The translations under genes were made by a program, and so were the position numbers. The notes under the pieces are model-generated. The model worked only from the letters and a program-made list of their open reading frames with translations, did no database searches and was not told where the DNA came from. 64,000 bases of DNA, taken from the NCBI GenBank assembly GCA_019925105.1, contig JAHGAU010000011.1:620001-684000 (forward strand), written 5' to 3'. The stretch comes from Niebla homalea. Lineage: Eukaryota > Ascomycota > Lecanoromycetes > Lecanorales > Ramalinaceae. This document shows, piece by piece, positions 27,672 through 41,126 of the stretch. Every line of letters starts with the position of its first letter. Position 1 is the first letter of the stretch.

Positions 27672-30276
27672 AATACCGCGAGCTTTTATATATAATATTA
27701 TCTATTACATACGGGCAATAGAAATGCTATTATATAATTAACTTTTACTTATATATATAAAAATAAACGTTAAATTCCATATTTATTTAAAAGAACTTAT
27801 AAAGTTAACCTTAATATCCGCGTTTATATTTATAATTAATAATAAAATAAACGCTTTCTTAAATATCGTAAAAAATAAAAAACGTAATATCCCTATATTA
27901 AATAAAGGTTAATATAGTAATTTTATATCGTAAGGATAAAATAATAATTAAGGAGGTTATTATTTATATTAAGATTATTTCTACTTATAGCTCAATTATA
28001 ATTATTATAATTAAGGTTTTCTATATACGCCTTTTTAAAGTAACTATTAAAATAATTACCAGAATAATAATAACCGTTTATAACAATTAAATTAATAATA
28101 TACGTTACGTCCTTAATAGAAAATCGCGGGTTTAGAATTACCTTTTATTATTATAATACCTTTAAACGCGTACGGTTTATTATATTAATAGAATAATAAG
28201 TATGTAAACCGATTAAATCGGGAAGGATTTCGCGGAAATTAATTTATATAAGGAATAAATCGATTAAAGGTATTCGCTTATTAAATATCTATTAATAATT
28301 AAAAGAATATTAAAAATATATTTATATCCGGGTAAGGATAAGATTTAATAACCGATTCAGAGAACAATAACTAATAGTTAAATAATATATATTAATATAA
28401 TACGGACGATTTATATATTAAATAAAATAATTTTAATAACGATATTTATTACGGTAATAATAGATTACCCGAAGAGTAATATAAAGCGTTTATAAGCTTT
28501 ATTAATTTTTCATTTAAATATAATAACTTTTATATATCCTTCCCTTTAAGAATAAAGCTTTATAAGTACTTATAAAGTAACTATTTAGTCCAGTTAAGGC
28601 CGTTACCGGCAACTATTAGTAATAGCCCCCCTTAAGGCTTATTAGCGATTATTAGTACTAACCCTTTTTAAAGCGATATTCTATCTGAACACAATAAATA
28701 AAACTTATATAATCTTATAATATAAATAAATTTAATATCAGCGGATACCCCGGTTATCCTATTAAACGTATTAAATGAAGGTATAAGTACTAACTTAAAC
28801 TTTAGAATGTAAAACTATATATAAGCAGTTATTTAATTTATTTAATACTTAAAAAATATCCTTATATACCTGGATAATAATTGTAATATAAGCTTAATTG
28901 ATTATATATAATTATTAGAATAATTACCGGATATTCCAATTTATAAAATAGCGATATTCTTACACGTTAAAGGCATTAATTTTACGTCTTATAATACCGA
29001 TGAATATATTATTATTACCTTTTATTTACCCGGTATAAAGGATAACCAGAAGGTGCTTTTTAACATAATATAGAAATTACACTTAATAAACGATTTACGC
29101 ATAAAGATAGTAATTAATAATAATATTATTAATCCGGAATTTATTATTTTAAATACTAAATAAGGATATATTATTATAGGAAACGGTATATAAATTAATA
29201 TCGTCGTTTAATAGCGATAAGAGTACTTTAAGTTATTTATTTAAATAAAAGATTATTTAATTATTTTATTATATTTATCTGAGATTCTATTTATTAAAGT
29301 AATTATTATCCTTAAAGACCGTGATTTTATTTTCAAGCCAATATAATATAAGGCCTTATTTTTATATAGATACTTAATAAATTACTCGTTTAAAAATATT
29401 TTAGTTAAAAACGAGTACGAGTACCCCGTACGTATAAAGCGTAAATAAATACTTAATATCCTTAATAATATTAATAAGGAGAATTACTTTTAAATAAATA
29501 TTATTAATTTAACTCGTTATTTATTTTGGAAACCGAAAATAAAGAGTTAAATAAAGAAATTAATAGTTAAATTAATAATTATTACCGTTTTATTCTTTAT
29601 TACGTATCTTAAAAAAATAAAACTATATAAGTAATAATTAAATAATAAAATTATAATTTACGGAAATTAATTAATAAAGATAATACTTAAAAGCCTTATA
29701 AATAAATATCCGACTCTTTTAAATAACGGATTTATAAATATCTTAAAGAATAAATGAATAAAATTATCCTTAAGATTAAACTAAGAATTACGTATTAAGA
29801 ATAAAATTAAAGTATATTTATTAAATTTAAAAGACGGAAAAGTTATAAATAAAACGTTTAATAAACTTTATAAATAAAGTTAATTATTATATACGGAATA
29901 ATTAATACCTTTTAATTACCCGGTATTCGTAATATAGAAGAACATTTTAAATAAACGTAAGGGCCGTATAATAATAGATATTTAAGGCCTTAACGAACTA
30001 CTTATATTAAATATATATTTAATTCCTTTATAATTAAAGGTAATTTCTCGATTAAATGGCTATAAATATTTATCCGTAATAAATATAGTTAATTTCTTTT
30101 ATTAATAATATACTTATTTATTTATTAAATACTTATTTACGGTTATAATCTACCGCGGATAGGAAATATTTAACGTTCCGATTATAAGTTATTTAAACTC
30201 CGTTATATATATTTAATAACGGATTAACGAAATACTTCGTCCGATTAGAGATTTTATAAAAATATATATCGACGAT
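27672..30276 (+). mobile_element. Gypsy-1, first piece: gag/protease region and N-terminal RT
   Basis: This is the left part of a Ty3/Gypsy element on the plus strand. The best-preserved region is the reverse transcriptase. Near 29,960 a run reads like GRIIIDI.GLNELLI, the family's D-x-RGLN block. It is followed by FFY and, at 30,244-30,276, by RDFIKIYIDD, where the element is broken by LINE F. Many CAA, CAG and TGG codons have become stops. No 5' LTR was identified; it may be destroyed by LINE G. The RT, RNase H and integrase order seen across the later pieces is that of Ty3/Gypsy. Confidence 0.75.
30264..30276. repeat. Target site duplication of LINE F, left copy
   Basis: The 13-base sequence ATATATCGACGAT is repeated exactly at 36,108-36,120, after the tail of LINE F. 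It encodes part of the YIDD motif of Gypsy-1. Confidence 0.88.
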
Positions 30277-33200
30277 GGAATGGCGACGAACAAAGGAACC
30301 CTAGAGGTCTAAAACGATACGTATACGTATAGCTCTTATAACAGTAAAGGAAATATATTAAGTATAATAAGGGGAAGTAACGTAATGGTTAAAAATAAGG
30401 TAATAAATAAATAAGTAACTTATATTAATAGAAACGGCGATAATACGTACGGGTAATATAATAATAATAAGCCGGATAACGTTTAAAATAAGTAAAGATA
30501 TTAAGGTTAATAAAATACGTATATTAAAGCGCGTAAAACGCATAATAATAATACGGAAATAATAAGTAAATAAAAGGGTAAGAAGGCCGGTACGGTATTA
30601 ATAATAAAGGATATAAACGGGGGGAAAAAGCAGAAAAACCATAATAAAAGTATTATTAAGGATATATAAAAAGGAAATAAGGTTAATAAAAAGGATAGAA
30701 TTTTAAGGGATTAAAAGTAAAAAACGGAGATAATACGTTACTTAATAAATAAAAACGAAAAGGCAATAAAGGAAATAATAAAGGACTTAAAAGCACTCCT
30801 TACCGTAAAATAGAAAGATATTACGTTAAAGATTTAACCGATATTATAAATTAAGTTAAAAAGTATAAAAGATTTTTATATAAAAATAAAAATAAAATTA
30901 AGGGAAATAAAGCGCTTACGGGGCTTTTAAAAGGCGGGAGCGAAAATATTAATAAAAGGTAAAGATGGTAATTTAAGGATAAAAGTATAAAGCGAAAGTA
31001 CAATAACAATAATCTTTTAAGTGAAAGAAAGTTAAGTAATAAAAGTAATAAAAAGGGTATCCGTGATAAAGAATAAAAGGATAACGGAGGAAAAAATAAC
31101 CGTATTAATAAAAAAAAAAAGCAAGGATAATAACGGTCCGTTTATTTAATAATAAAGAAAAAAATACGGTTATAAAAATAAACCTATTATAATGAATAAA
31201 GGCTTTTAAAATAATAATAGAATTATTAATAAAATAGATTATTATAATATATAAATTATAAAGTAAGGATATCCTTTCTAATATAACGTTTTTAAAGGCA
31301 AAAAAAAAAGAATTTAAAGAAATTTAAAACTTAAATTAATAAGGGAGAATATAAGTTAATTAAGGTTTTAAGTTAATCGTTTATTATTATAATAAATAAA
31401 ATATATTTATTACGTTTTATAAAAGTTAAAAAAAAAGCTATATTAAAAATATAAAAAAAAAAGAATATAGTTCTTTATTTAAAGTTTAAAATCGTTAATT
31501 ATAAGTTTCCTTTAATAACGAAAAGATTTAATTCCTTAAGATATATAAAAAGGTACTTTACCGTTATATTAAATATTACGTTAATAAAAATATATAATAA
31601 CGTCTTAAATAAAAAGATTATTAAAAAAGATCTTTTAAGATAATTTAATTATAAAATAAAACAACAGATATTTATTAATACTTTAAATATTAATACTTTA
31701 AATATTAAAATTATAAATATATTATTATAAAATATTTTAATATTATAAAATATACGGTTTACGTTAAAAACTATAATATTTATAAATATATAAAAATAAT
31801 AATTAAAAGGCTTATAAAAAGTATATTTAAATATATTACGTATAATAAAAAAAGATACCCAATATAGGATTCTAAATATATAATAAAAATTAAGGAAATT
31901 AAACGTAAAAAGATCCGGATAACCGTGAAAATCTAATGGTATAATACGAACGGAATTAATTTAACGGGTTAATTAAAGGTAACCTTAAAACGTAAGCTTA
32001 ATTAATTAAATAATAAAGGATAAATAACGGTAATAAATAAAATTAAAAAAAAGAAGATCTTTATAATTTTAACCTTAAGGGCCGGCTATTTTACGTCTTT
32101 AATAATAACCGGGAAAGTATTAAGTTAGAAAATATTTAATTTTAATAAAAAGTTTATAATTTAAATAAATATAAACAAAAAAACCTTTATAAAAATAAAA
32201 ATATATAATATATTAATACTTTTAAAAATAATATAATATAACGTCCGTAATAAAGGAATTAAAATAATAATATTAATATTTAAATTTAAAAAAATTAAAG
32301 ATATTAATATTATAATAATGTAAAAATTATTATATAATTTATATATATATTTATTTATTAACCTGAAAAAAAGGTTTTATTTAGCCTTTAAGGGGGATAA
32401 AATAACCAGAATATATTTCTTTATAAATAAGCGGTTTAATATAAATAACTAAGATATTATTTATTATAATAAAAACCTTTATATATTCCGTATTATAAAG
32501 GAAAGGGACTTAAAAAACGACCTTAATATTTATAACGTATATAATTTATTACCGGTTAATAAAAAGGGACTGTTTATAATACCGTTATTTAAAAAGGTTT
32601 TAATTACCTTAAATAAATATATATTGCTTCCAGATTTTAATTTATATTATTATATATAGAATAAAAAAAGTATATAATAAATTATATTAAATTAAATAAT
32701 TTATTAATAATTATTATTTAAGTTAATTTTTTATTATTAATATTATAAAAGATTATTACGTAAGAAAATTATAGGTTTAAAACGATAATTAATTTAACTT
32801 TTAATACGGAAAAAATTATTACCGCGGTTATAATATATAAATTATAAAAGGACTTAAAATATAACTTAAACTATATACCGATATAAATAACTTTAAATTA
32901 AAATTTTTAATGTAATTTTATTATTACCGGTAAGGAAAGTATAAAAAACAATTAAGGAAATAAAGGTTTATATAAAAACGGAGGAAATAAAAATATAGTT
33001 TACGGACCTCTCTTAATTAAATAATAAAAACCGGATCGATTTTTTTATAAAGTAAATAATAAAAATGTTAAATAAAATAATTAATAAAACAATCCCGATA
33101 ATAAAACTTTTTTAAAAAGTTAAAACTTATTAAAATAAAGGATATATAACCGTAATTATAAACGTAAAAAAACTAATAAAGCAGGTTTTTAAATATAAAA

Positions 33201-36107
33201 ATTAAAAGATATTTAATTAATTAAAGGCTATTTAAAAAGAAAAAAAGAAAATTATTAAAAGGGTTAAATAAATATATTTTTAATTTATAATATATAACTT
33301 AATGGTTTTATTTTATAATATTTAAAAACTAATAAAGTATAATAAGAAATAAAATAAGAAATTAAAGTTTATCCTTAAATTCCCGCTTTTTCAGAAACCC
33401 GATAATATATTAATTAATATTTTTAACGGTAGAATTAAGGCCTTTAAAAGAGTGTTTTTCTTTTTTCCGTTAAAGGTTAATTTAAACGATATTAATAACG
33501 TTATATACTTTAACCCTATATTAATAAATAAGGTAATAATATAAAATATAATAATTAAAACGATATATAAATTTAAAAAATAAAGTTTTAAGACTGAATA
33601 AAATCCTTAATAGATTCTTATTAATAATAATATTACCGTTTAAAAGGCTTTTTACTTATTTCTTTTAAGTATATTTTAATATTAATTATTATTTATATAA
33701 ATTTAAGGAAATAAAAATAATTATCCTTAAGAAGCTTATTAAGCCGGATTACTTTAAAATAAAGTCTTATAAACTTATTATATTCCTTTATACGTTAAGG
33801 AAAACCTTAAAAATAATAATAATAAAGATTTTTAACGATTATATAGAAAATTACGGACTTCTCCCCGATTAATAAATAGGAATAAAAAAAGGTTAATTAA
33901 TAAAAATACTTTTTAAAAGATTAATCGATAACATATATATAGTATAAAATTACGGGAAGAAATATATTATAAGTCTTTTTTCTCTTAATATTATAAATAC
34001 TTTTAATAAAGTAAATTATTAAAGGTTACTATATAATTTAAGGGAAAAAAAGATATTATTTTTCTTAACTAAATAAACAAAGAATTTTTTAAGTAATTAA
34101 GCTATATTAATTAACCTAAAATAAAAGATAAATTTAATAAAGCCCGCTATAATAAGGATTCTTTAAAAATTATTAATTTTTTTTATATTATTCTTATTCT
34201 TTAATAATTTATTAATTAAAAAACTTATTAAGTTAAAATAAAAAGTTTAAATTAAAAACTTTATTAATAACGTTTATTTCTTAGCCTATAGTACCTTTAT
34301 ATATATAAATTATCTGGAATTAAAATAAACCTATAAAGTTTATTTTTAATAAGTAAGAATTTATAAAACTTAATTTACGCCGTATAAATATAAGTTTATT
34401 TATATAATTAAAAGCTTAAAGTTATATAATATAATAACTATAATAAACTTAAATAAAATTACGGTAAAACCGGATATTAATATTAAAGTTTTTAGTTTTT
34501 AAGTAAATAAAAAGCTTAATTAAAAGAACTATATGAGAAAAATCTAAAAGAAAATAAATTTATAAGAAAAAGGCCTTATTTATCTCGTTATATTAATATA
34601 AAAAGTTACGTTATAAAAGGCCTGGATTATTTACTAGGCCGTAATAAAGTTAATTATAATATACGCTATAGTTATTTAATATATACTTAAAAGTATTCCG
34701 GGATATAAAAAAAAGCTTATTTAAATATTATAAAAAGTCTAAAATTAATATTTAAGAATAATTAATAGTATTTATAAAGTAACTTTTATCTTAATATTAA
34801 AGTTTAAGGTCTTTATATTATTAATTAAAATTTTATTAAATTAAATAATCGCTTAAATAAAATTAAAAAAATATATATACTTAATTACGATAATAAAAAA
34901 TAAATGGATCCGTTAGAATTTTAATAAATCTTAAGTTAAAAGGGATAAGTTAAAAATACTTATCTTTTTTTTTATTAAGATAAATAAAAATAAATTAAAA
35001 AAGAAATTAAATTTATTAATATCTTAAAAACTAATTTAAGTATATATAAACTTTTATTAAATATAAGAAAAATTAAGATTAAAAGGATTTAAAAAGTAAA
35101 AACTATAATAATCGTTTTATAAATTATAATAAAATAAATAAAATATTAACGGAAATATAAGGATTTTATACCTTAAAATCATTATTATTTAACTTTTAAT
35201 AATAAAAAGATTATTAATAAATATCTTTATTATTATAATATTATAAAAAAGAATAATAATATATTAATAATTTAACTCCGGATAAATAAGAATAATTTAA
35301 CTTACTTTTTATTTATTATATATATTAAAGGTCGAATAAACGCCGGATATAAATATAAATAAAGAAAATAAAATATTATATATATTTTTATTTTTTATTC
35401 CTTATTTATAAAAATTAAATTAAGACTTATTATAAAAGTTAATATTTATAATTACAGTTAAATAATATCCATAAAATAAGATATTTAAATAATTATTAAG
35501 TTTATAATATTTACCGGATTATTATTATAGTTTAATTTTATTATAAAAATAAATAAAATTACCGAAAATTTTACGGAGAAAACCTATTACCGATTAAGGA
35601 AGAAAAAGAAAAGCGGAAACCGGTTATATTAATTATATAAATCGGAAAGTATCTTTTATAACCGTAAAAATATAATAATAAATACTTATTAAAAATCCTT
35701 AAAAAAGTTAATAATAATAATAATATAAAAGGGATATATATTAAACGTATAAATATTAATAAGGATATTTAAAAACGTTATATAAGATTAAAGTAATATA
35801 AATATATAAAGGAGCAGAAAAGTAATAAGTTTAAGGATAACCTTTATAAAAATATAATTATAATATTATGGATTTTCTTAAGGAAATTAAAATATAGGAA
35901 GTATATAAATAAATTATTACTTTTTAAACGGCCGTTAATATCCTTTACCTTAAGGGATAAAAAGTAAAAACCTAATAAACGCCGGTTTTTACTTTAACGT
36001 TATAAGTATCAGGTTTTTACAGTTATCAATAAGGCCAAAAGGCCGCGTATTAAGGAACGCCGGAATTAGCTTAACTAGATCCGTAGTATAAATCAATCAA
36101 TCAATCA
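30277..36107 (+). mobile_element. LINE copy F, full-length, inserted into the Gypsy-1 reverse transcriptase
   Basis: This is a complete copy of the LINE family. The ORF1 start codon is at 30,280, only three bases inside the element, and the tail AATCAATCAATCAATCAA ends near 36,107. Exact 13-base target duplications flank it, so both ends are defined. The interior aligns along its whole length with copy A, including the endonuclease and reverse transcriptase regions, but every frame carries RIP stops. Copy F defines the family length: about 5.83 kb with almost no 5' leader. Confidence 0.9.
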
Positions 36108-36120
36108 ATATATCGACGAT
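36108..36120. repeat. Target site duplication of LINE F, right copy
   Basis: Second copy of ATATATCGACGAT. The reading frame of Gypsy-1 resumes here as YIDDIIVKLKEL. The first two or three bases could also be counted as part of the LINE tail. Confidence 0.88.
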
Positions 36121-37976
36121 ATTATCGTTAAATTAAAAGAATTATTTAAATATATTTTTAATTGACGGAAATAATTTATTTTTTTACGTAAATATAATAT
36201 TTCCTTTTTACCGATAAAAACGTTTCTTAAATACCTTAACGTTTTATTATTAAAATAAAAAATAAATTTATTAAAATTATTAATATCGGAAGAGAAATTT
36301 ATAATAATATAATTATTAAAGTATTTTATTACGCTTGGTAACCTTGAATATCACTTAAGATTTATAACATTTATAAAATTATATTTATTATTATATATAA
36401 TAAATATAACCCTTATAGAAACTTAAAATAACCTTATTTAAGGATAACCCGTTAAAAAATAAGCGTAAAATTTCTTCGTCTGTTATATAATTATTAACAT
36501 CCGTATGACCATTAAAAAAGGAGTCCTTCCGCTTATTATAAAATATACTTTTATAACCCTACGTCTTAATATACTTTAACCCTAGTTACGTCCTATAAAT
36601 TAATTTAAACGTTTTAAAGGTATTCGGTTTTAATATTATTATATTTTATATTAAAATAAAATATGTTATCTTAAAAGGGCAATAATTTATCCGTATAATA
36701 ATTAAATTAATTATATTTCTTTTAAAGATATTATTTACTATAAAGGCTTATTATTAATTTATAGAATTAAAGATCGTTAGCTTTATTTAAATTCTTAAAA
36801 AAGTTAAATATTTAATAGATTCCTTTTAATACTTAATAATAATTTAAACGGATTACTCGGTTATACTTAATATAATAAAATAAATAAATATTATAATAAT
36901 ATTATTTATAATACGGAGTAATAATCACTATATCCGTTTATTTTAATTCTTTTAATAGTTTCGATTAAATATCCGGTATAAACCTGGTAAAGAATATATC
37001 CTCCTTAATATTTTATCCCGGCTTATAAGTTTAAATAATAATAATATGGATAACCGTTATATGCTAAATAAGCTATACGCTAATACGCTATTCTTAATAA
37101 TTATAATTAAAATATTACCGTTGTTCCTTAAAAAAATTTAAAAAATTAGTAAAAAGATAAATTCTAAAAAAGGTGGATAAATAATTAAAGAATAATAATA
37201 GTTTATTTATTAAAAACGGTATTAAATTACGGTTTATCCGGGGAAATAAGCTATATTTACTTAAAACTCCGATAGATTTACTTATATATATAATTAAAGA
37301 AATAAGAATAATCTGAATCTTATTAAAACCTTTATCGTACTTAATTATCCTATTAAAATAAAACGATATTCCGCAGTAATTATTTATTTTATTATTAAAG
37401 TAACTTATCCCAGTATTAAAGGACGATATTCTATAGTTACTTATTTTATTATTAAAGTAACTTATCCTAATATTAAAGACCGATATCCCAGAATAATTAT
37501 TGGTCCTATTAAAGTAAATATTAATATAGAGATTACTTATCCCAGGAAATAATAATTTACAATAATTACCTATCCTAAGGATAAACGATCGACCTATAAT
37601 TAAGCGTCTCGGAATAATAAATAAATAAAAGAATAACCTAATTTACTATATAAATAAGCTGTCCGGATTATAACGTTTTTACGTATTAACGTCTATAATT
37701 AAAAATATTTTCAAATCTATATATAGAATATCATACCCGGGTTATTAACGATATTTTAAGATTATCTTAATATTTTAATATATTTACCGGTTAAGTTATT
37801 ATCTTAAATTATATATCCGGCATTATTCCGTTTACTTAATTTATTAAATAAGACATTATAAATTATACGGGAGTTTATAAATTATTTACGTTATCCCTTT
37901 TTTATTCTATACGCTTATAATTGACTTTATTATAGTATTATTTATTAATATAAAAAGATTAAATATTATGTTATCC
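36121..37976 (+). mobile_element. Gypsy-1, second piece: end of RT, RNase H, start of integrase
   Basis: This continues the reverse transcriptase after the LINE insertion, with FLRKYNISFLPIKTFL and then TLGNLEYHL, typical of the RT thumb and connection. RNase H follows: VFGFN near 36,611-36,634 corresponds to the family's EFGFG block. IRYKPGKEYILLNILSRL at 36,971-37,024 corresponds to the conserved end of RNase H (RYKPGK..PDALSRL). The piece ends at 37,976 in the integrase, directly before the LTR of element S. RIP stops occur throughout. Confidence 0.8.
37364..37540 (+). repeat. Short tandem repeat inside Gypsy-1
   Basis: The sequence starting CGATATTC recurs at 37,364, 37,424 and 37,481, giving units of 60 and 57 bases that share ATTATTAAAGTAACTTATCC. 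The third copy is incomplete or diverged. It lies between the RNase H and integrase regions, where these elements are variable. Confidence 0.6.
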
Positions 37977-38137
37977 TGTCACGAGAAATGCGGTATGCAT
38001 AAAGTGAGTGGGTATAATATGTATGATGAGTCGCTATCCAGCTATGAAGGTGGGAAATATAAGTGTGCGCGTTAAGTACCGGAACAAGGTAAGCCCGCTC
38101 CGTACCAAGGAATCCTCCTATGGTCCATACCGTAACA
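37977..38137. repeat. Left LTR of element S
   Basis: 161 bp, TGTCACG at the left end and CGTAACA at the right end. It aligns without gaps to the other LTR. All 21 differences I counted are C/T or G/A. In the first 90 or so bases this copy keeps the C or G at every differing site. Near its inner (right) end it is the mutated copy. Confidence 0.9.
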
Positions 38138-39841
38138 ATATGCCTATAAAAAAGAGAAAAAGTAACGTTTACGTCGCATTATATTTATTATAAAATACCA
38201 TAAATTTTAATATACTTAATAATAAAGGTAACCGAGGGGAAGCTCCGAGTATATAAATTATATTAATTAAATATATAATTATTAAGAAATAAAGGGTAAT
38301 AGAATCATATATTGGAAAAAACCGAAAAAATATAAGCCGAATAATTATCGTAATCTACCCGGGAAATAATCGTAGATTTAAAGATTACGATTAAGTTAAA
38401 TTACTTAAAAACGTGATTTCCGAGGTATTTTTAAGTTATATAATAAAGGTATTATTATTTAAATAACTTATAAGCACGCTAATAATACCTTTACTTATTA
38501 ATAAGATTATAACTTTCTTAATAAATATTACTGAAGTTAACTTTAATATATTTAGGGACGTCGTTATTAAAGACGTAAAGGAATAGATTAAAGTCGTCTT
38601 TATCGATCTCGGCCTGGTATACTAACGTATTTACGTAATTTACGGTAAGAAGTTTTTGATTAGGGTAAGGGCCTTAATTAAAGTAGCTATTACGGGGTGG
38701 ATAAGGACGTTAATTACGATTAAATCGTTTATTGTGATTATAGTTATTAATAGCCTATTAGGTATAAGGTGATAAAGTCGACGGTATCGATTATAAGTAA
38801 ATAGATTTATTATAAGTACGATATTACTTATATTATGTTATTTATTGAATTTAAACTTAAGTTATAAAGTAATCTATATCGCCGTCACCGTTAAGGAATA
38901 ATAATATACTTTATAATAACGGTTTAAATTTAATAAAAGCTAATTATAAGCTACCCTTTTAATTTAATCGTTTAATAAGAATTATAATTTAATTAATAAA
39001 GGTTATTATAGGCTTCTTATCTATAACGTCTTTACGTATATACCGTATTTAATTTAATTAATTAAGGGTCTAATACTCCGGTGTCCCAAACCGAGAAATA
39101 AGTACGTTATAAAGGGGAGTTATTAACTTAATGGCGAAAGTTAAGTCTTTACGGTTATTATTTAAGAGTTTAAATATCCATTAATTATAAGCCTTATTTA
39201 ATCCTATTAAGTTTATAAAGTTAAGGACTATATAATCTTTAATAAGCTTATTACTCTTTACCTTAATAAGGGTCTTAATTCTATTAATAAACGTATAAAC
39301 GTTATTAGTACCGTTAAAGTATTTAAGTTCTTTAACTTAAAAGCGGTTCTTTTTTAAGGTAGTTATAAATATAGATTTCTTTTTTAACTTTATATCAATT
39401 AAGGGTAAAAGCTTTTATCGTCGCTCCTTTAAAGGTATACGTACTTTAAGCTTAAAAACTTTACGTATAAGCTTTTTATTAATTTACTTAAATATATTAA
39501 ATCTTTTCTTAATATTTAAAGTAAAACGTTAAAGTATAACTTTAAGGTTATTATTAATAAAACTTATTTTTAGCTTTTAAGATTCTTACGGAGGTTGTTA
39601 AACTTATTTTTATAATATTTATAATTTTAATCGAATAATATGGCCTTAAAAATCGTTTAATATGGGATGATATAAGGATAACGTTAAAGGGCCTTTTAAA
39701 GGGATCGATAAGTTAAGTATTAAAAGAGTACGTTTAACGCGGTTATTATAAAAGCCACAATATAATTGGACCGATTACGGTATACTAACGGTTATATTAA
39801 AGCTATAGGAACGTTTAAATTATTAAGCTATTATTATTATT

Positions 39842-40002
39842 TATTACGAGAAATGCGGTATATATAAAGTAAGTAGGTATAATATATATGATAAGTCGTT
39901 ATCCAGCTATAAAAATAGGAAATATAAGTATGCGCGCCAAGCACCGGAACAAGGTAAGCCCGCTCCGTGCCAAGAAATCCTCCCATGGTCCATACCGTGA
40001 CA
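39842..40002. repeat. Right LTR of element S
   Basis: 161 bp, starting TATTACG (mutated from TGTCACG) and ending CGTGACA. It is RIP-mutated at its inner, left part and preserved at its outer, right part, the mirror image of the left LTR. Confidence 0.9.
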
Positions 40003-40007
40003 TATCC

Positions 40008-40757
40008 GTTACGGATAAATTTTTTAAGTATATTATTATTATACTTAAAAGATTAACGTTTTAAATATTTAATTAAATAAACGTTTTAATTAAATATTTA
40101 AAAGTTATTAATTAAAGTTTACTTAAAATTATATTATTTAATAAGGATAAGAAGTTTTTATCGGAACTTTAAAAGTTTCTTTTTAAATATTTCAGTATTA
40201 ATTAATTATACTTTAGAATATATTATTTATAAACGGATAATATAAGTAAAGGAATAAATTAAACCGTAAAAATCGTACTTCGCTTTATAATCTATACGAT
40301 AAATAACCCATTTAAGTAACCTTAAATATTATTTATTATTTAATTAATCTTAAATAATTTAATATTGTTAATAATTACGTAAGTATTAAATAAAATATTA
40401 TACGGATTCATCTTAATAAAAGCATTAAATCTAATAAATATAATACTGCTTTTACGTTTTTACTTAATATCCTATATTATTATAATAAATATAATCGTAT
40501 TTACGTAAATAATAAATAAATACCATTATAATCGTATATATACGTTAATATATCTACGGGAAAACAATTACGTATTATTCTAATTATATAAGGAATATAT
40601 TATTCCCTCCGGTAAAAATAACCCAAAATATAAATAATAATATATCGGATTATTTAAGGTCCTTAAATATATTAATTAACTTATATATAAATTAAATATA
40701 TTATAATATTAAAAGATCCACCTTATCTTCTTAATTACTTAATTAAAATTATATTCC
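40008..40757 (+). mobile_element. Gypsy-1, third piece: integrase core and C-terminal part
   Basis: The integrase resumes with SVTDKFFK (first catalytic Asp region) at about 40,008-40,028. Next comes a NKDKKFLSEL run (second Asp), then YYLQTD with NQTVKI near 40,240. In the family the last block normally contains the catalytic Glu (SERTNQ or similar). Here the Glu position reads Lys, as expected from a G-to-A change. Further on, the frame reads like the C-terminal module up to ATTCC at 40,753-40,757, where Gypsy-2 entered. Confidence 0.75.
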
Positions 40758-41126
40758 TGTTAGACAGGTCCGCCGGCTCACAGCTGGCGGGGCTAGTTAA
40801 AAGGGGTTTATAGAAGACGTAAAGTATAACTATAGATTTAATACTTAGATTTAAAAGGTAGATTAATTCTTAAGGAACTATAAACTGGTTAAATATAGGC
40901 CTATCTTAAATAACCGGTCTTAAGGGTAGCTTGGACTACGGTAATAATAACTTTAACCCCGGTTATAATTCCGTATACCCGTATATAGAAGGCTTAAACT
41001 CTTAAAGCCTTTAATTTTAAAAGTTACCGTTTAAACGGTTATGTTACTTGGCTATAGCCCTTAAGTAAACCGGTACTTAATATACTTAATATACGTTAAA
41101 CGCTTATTAAGCGTTAAACGTTAATA
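40758..41126 (-). repeat. 3' LTR of Gypsy-2
   Basis: 369 bp, aligned without gaps to the other LTR. The outer edge (TGTTAGACAGGTCC) is preserved with high GC, while the inner part is AT-converted and ends TTAATA instead of TTAACA. Confidence 0.9.

Larger units (their letters stand above)
37977..40002. mobile_element. Element S: complete small LTR retrotransposon (2,026 bp)
   Basis: Two direct repeats of 161 bp bound this element. The left LTR begins TGTCACG and the right one ends CGTGACA, a perfect inverted terminal pair. The host sequence TATCC is duplicated exactly at 37,972-37,976 and 40,003-40,007. The internal 1.7 kb carries no intact frame, and no reverse transcriptase or integrase motif is recognisable, so it was probably non-autonomous or has a large internal loss. 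Orientation is not settled because no clear primer site or purine tract is seen. It interrupts Gypsy-1 in the integrase: without it the frame reads SVTDKFFK across the junction. Confidence 0.85.

Noticed and set aside
30358..30543. 61-codon minus-strand frame
   Set aside because: Antisense to ORF1 of LINE F.
37364..37540. Repeat array considered as CRISPR
   Set aside because: Three diverged units without regular spacers, inside a eukaryotic retroelement.
38008..38193. 61-codon open frame starting MGIICMMSRYPAM
   Set aside because: It lies almost wholly in the left LTR of element S; the matching frame in the other LTR is broken. An LTR is not expected to code.
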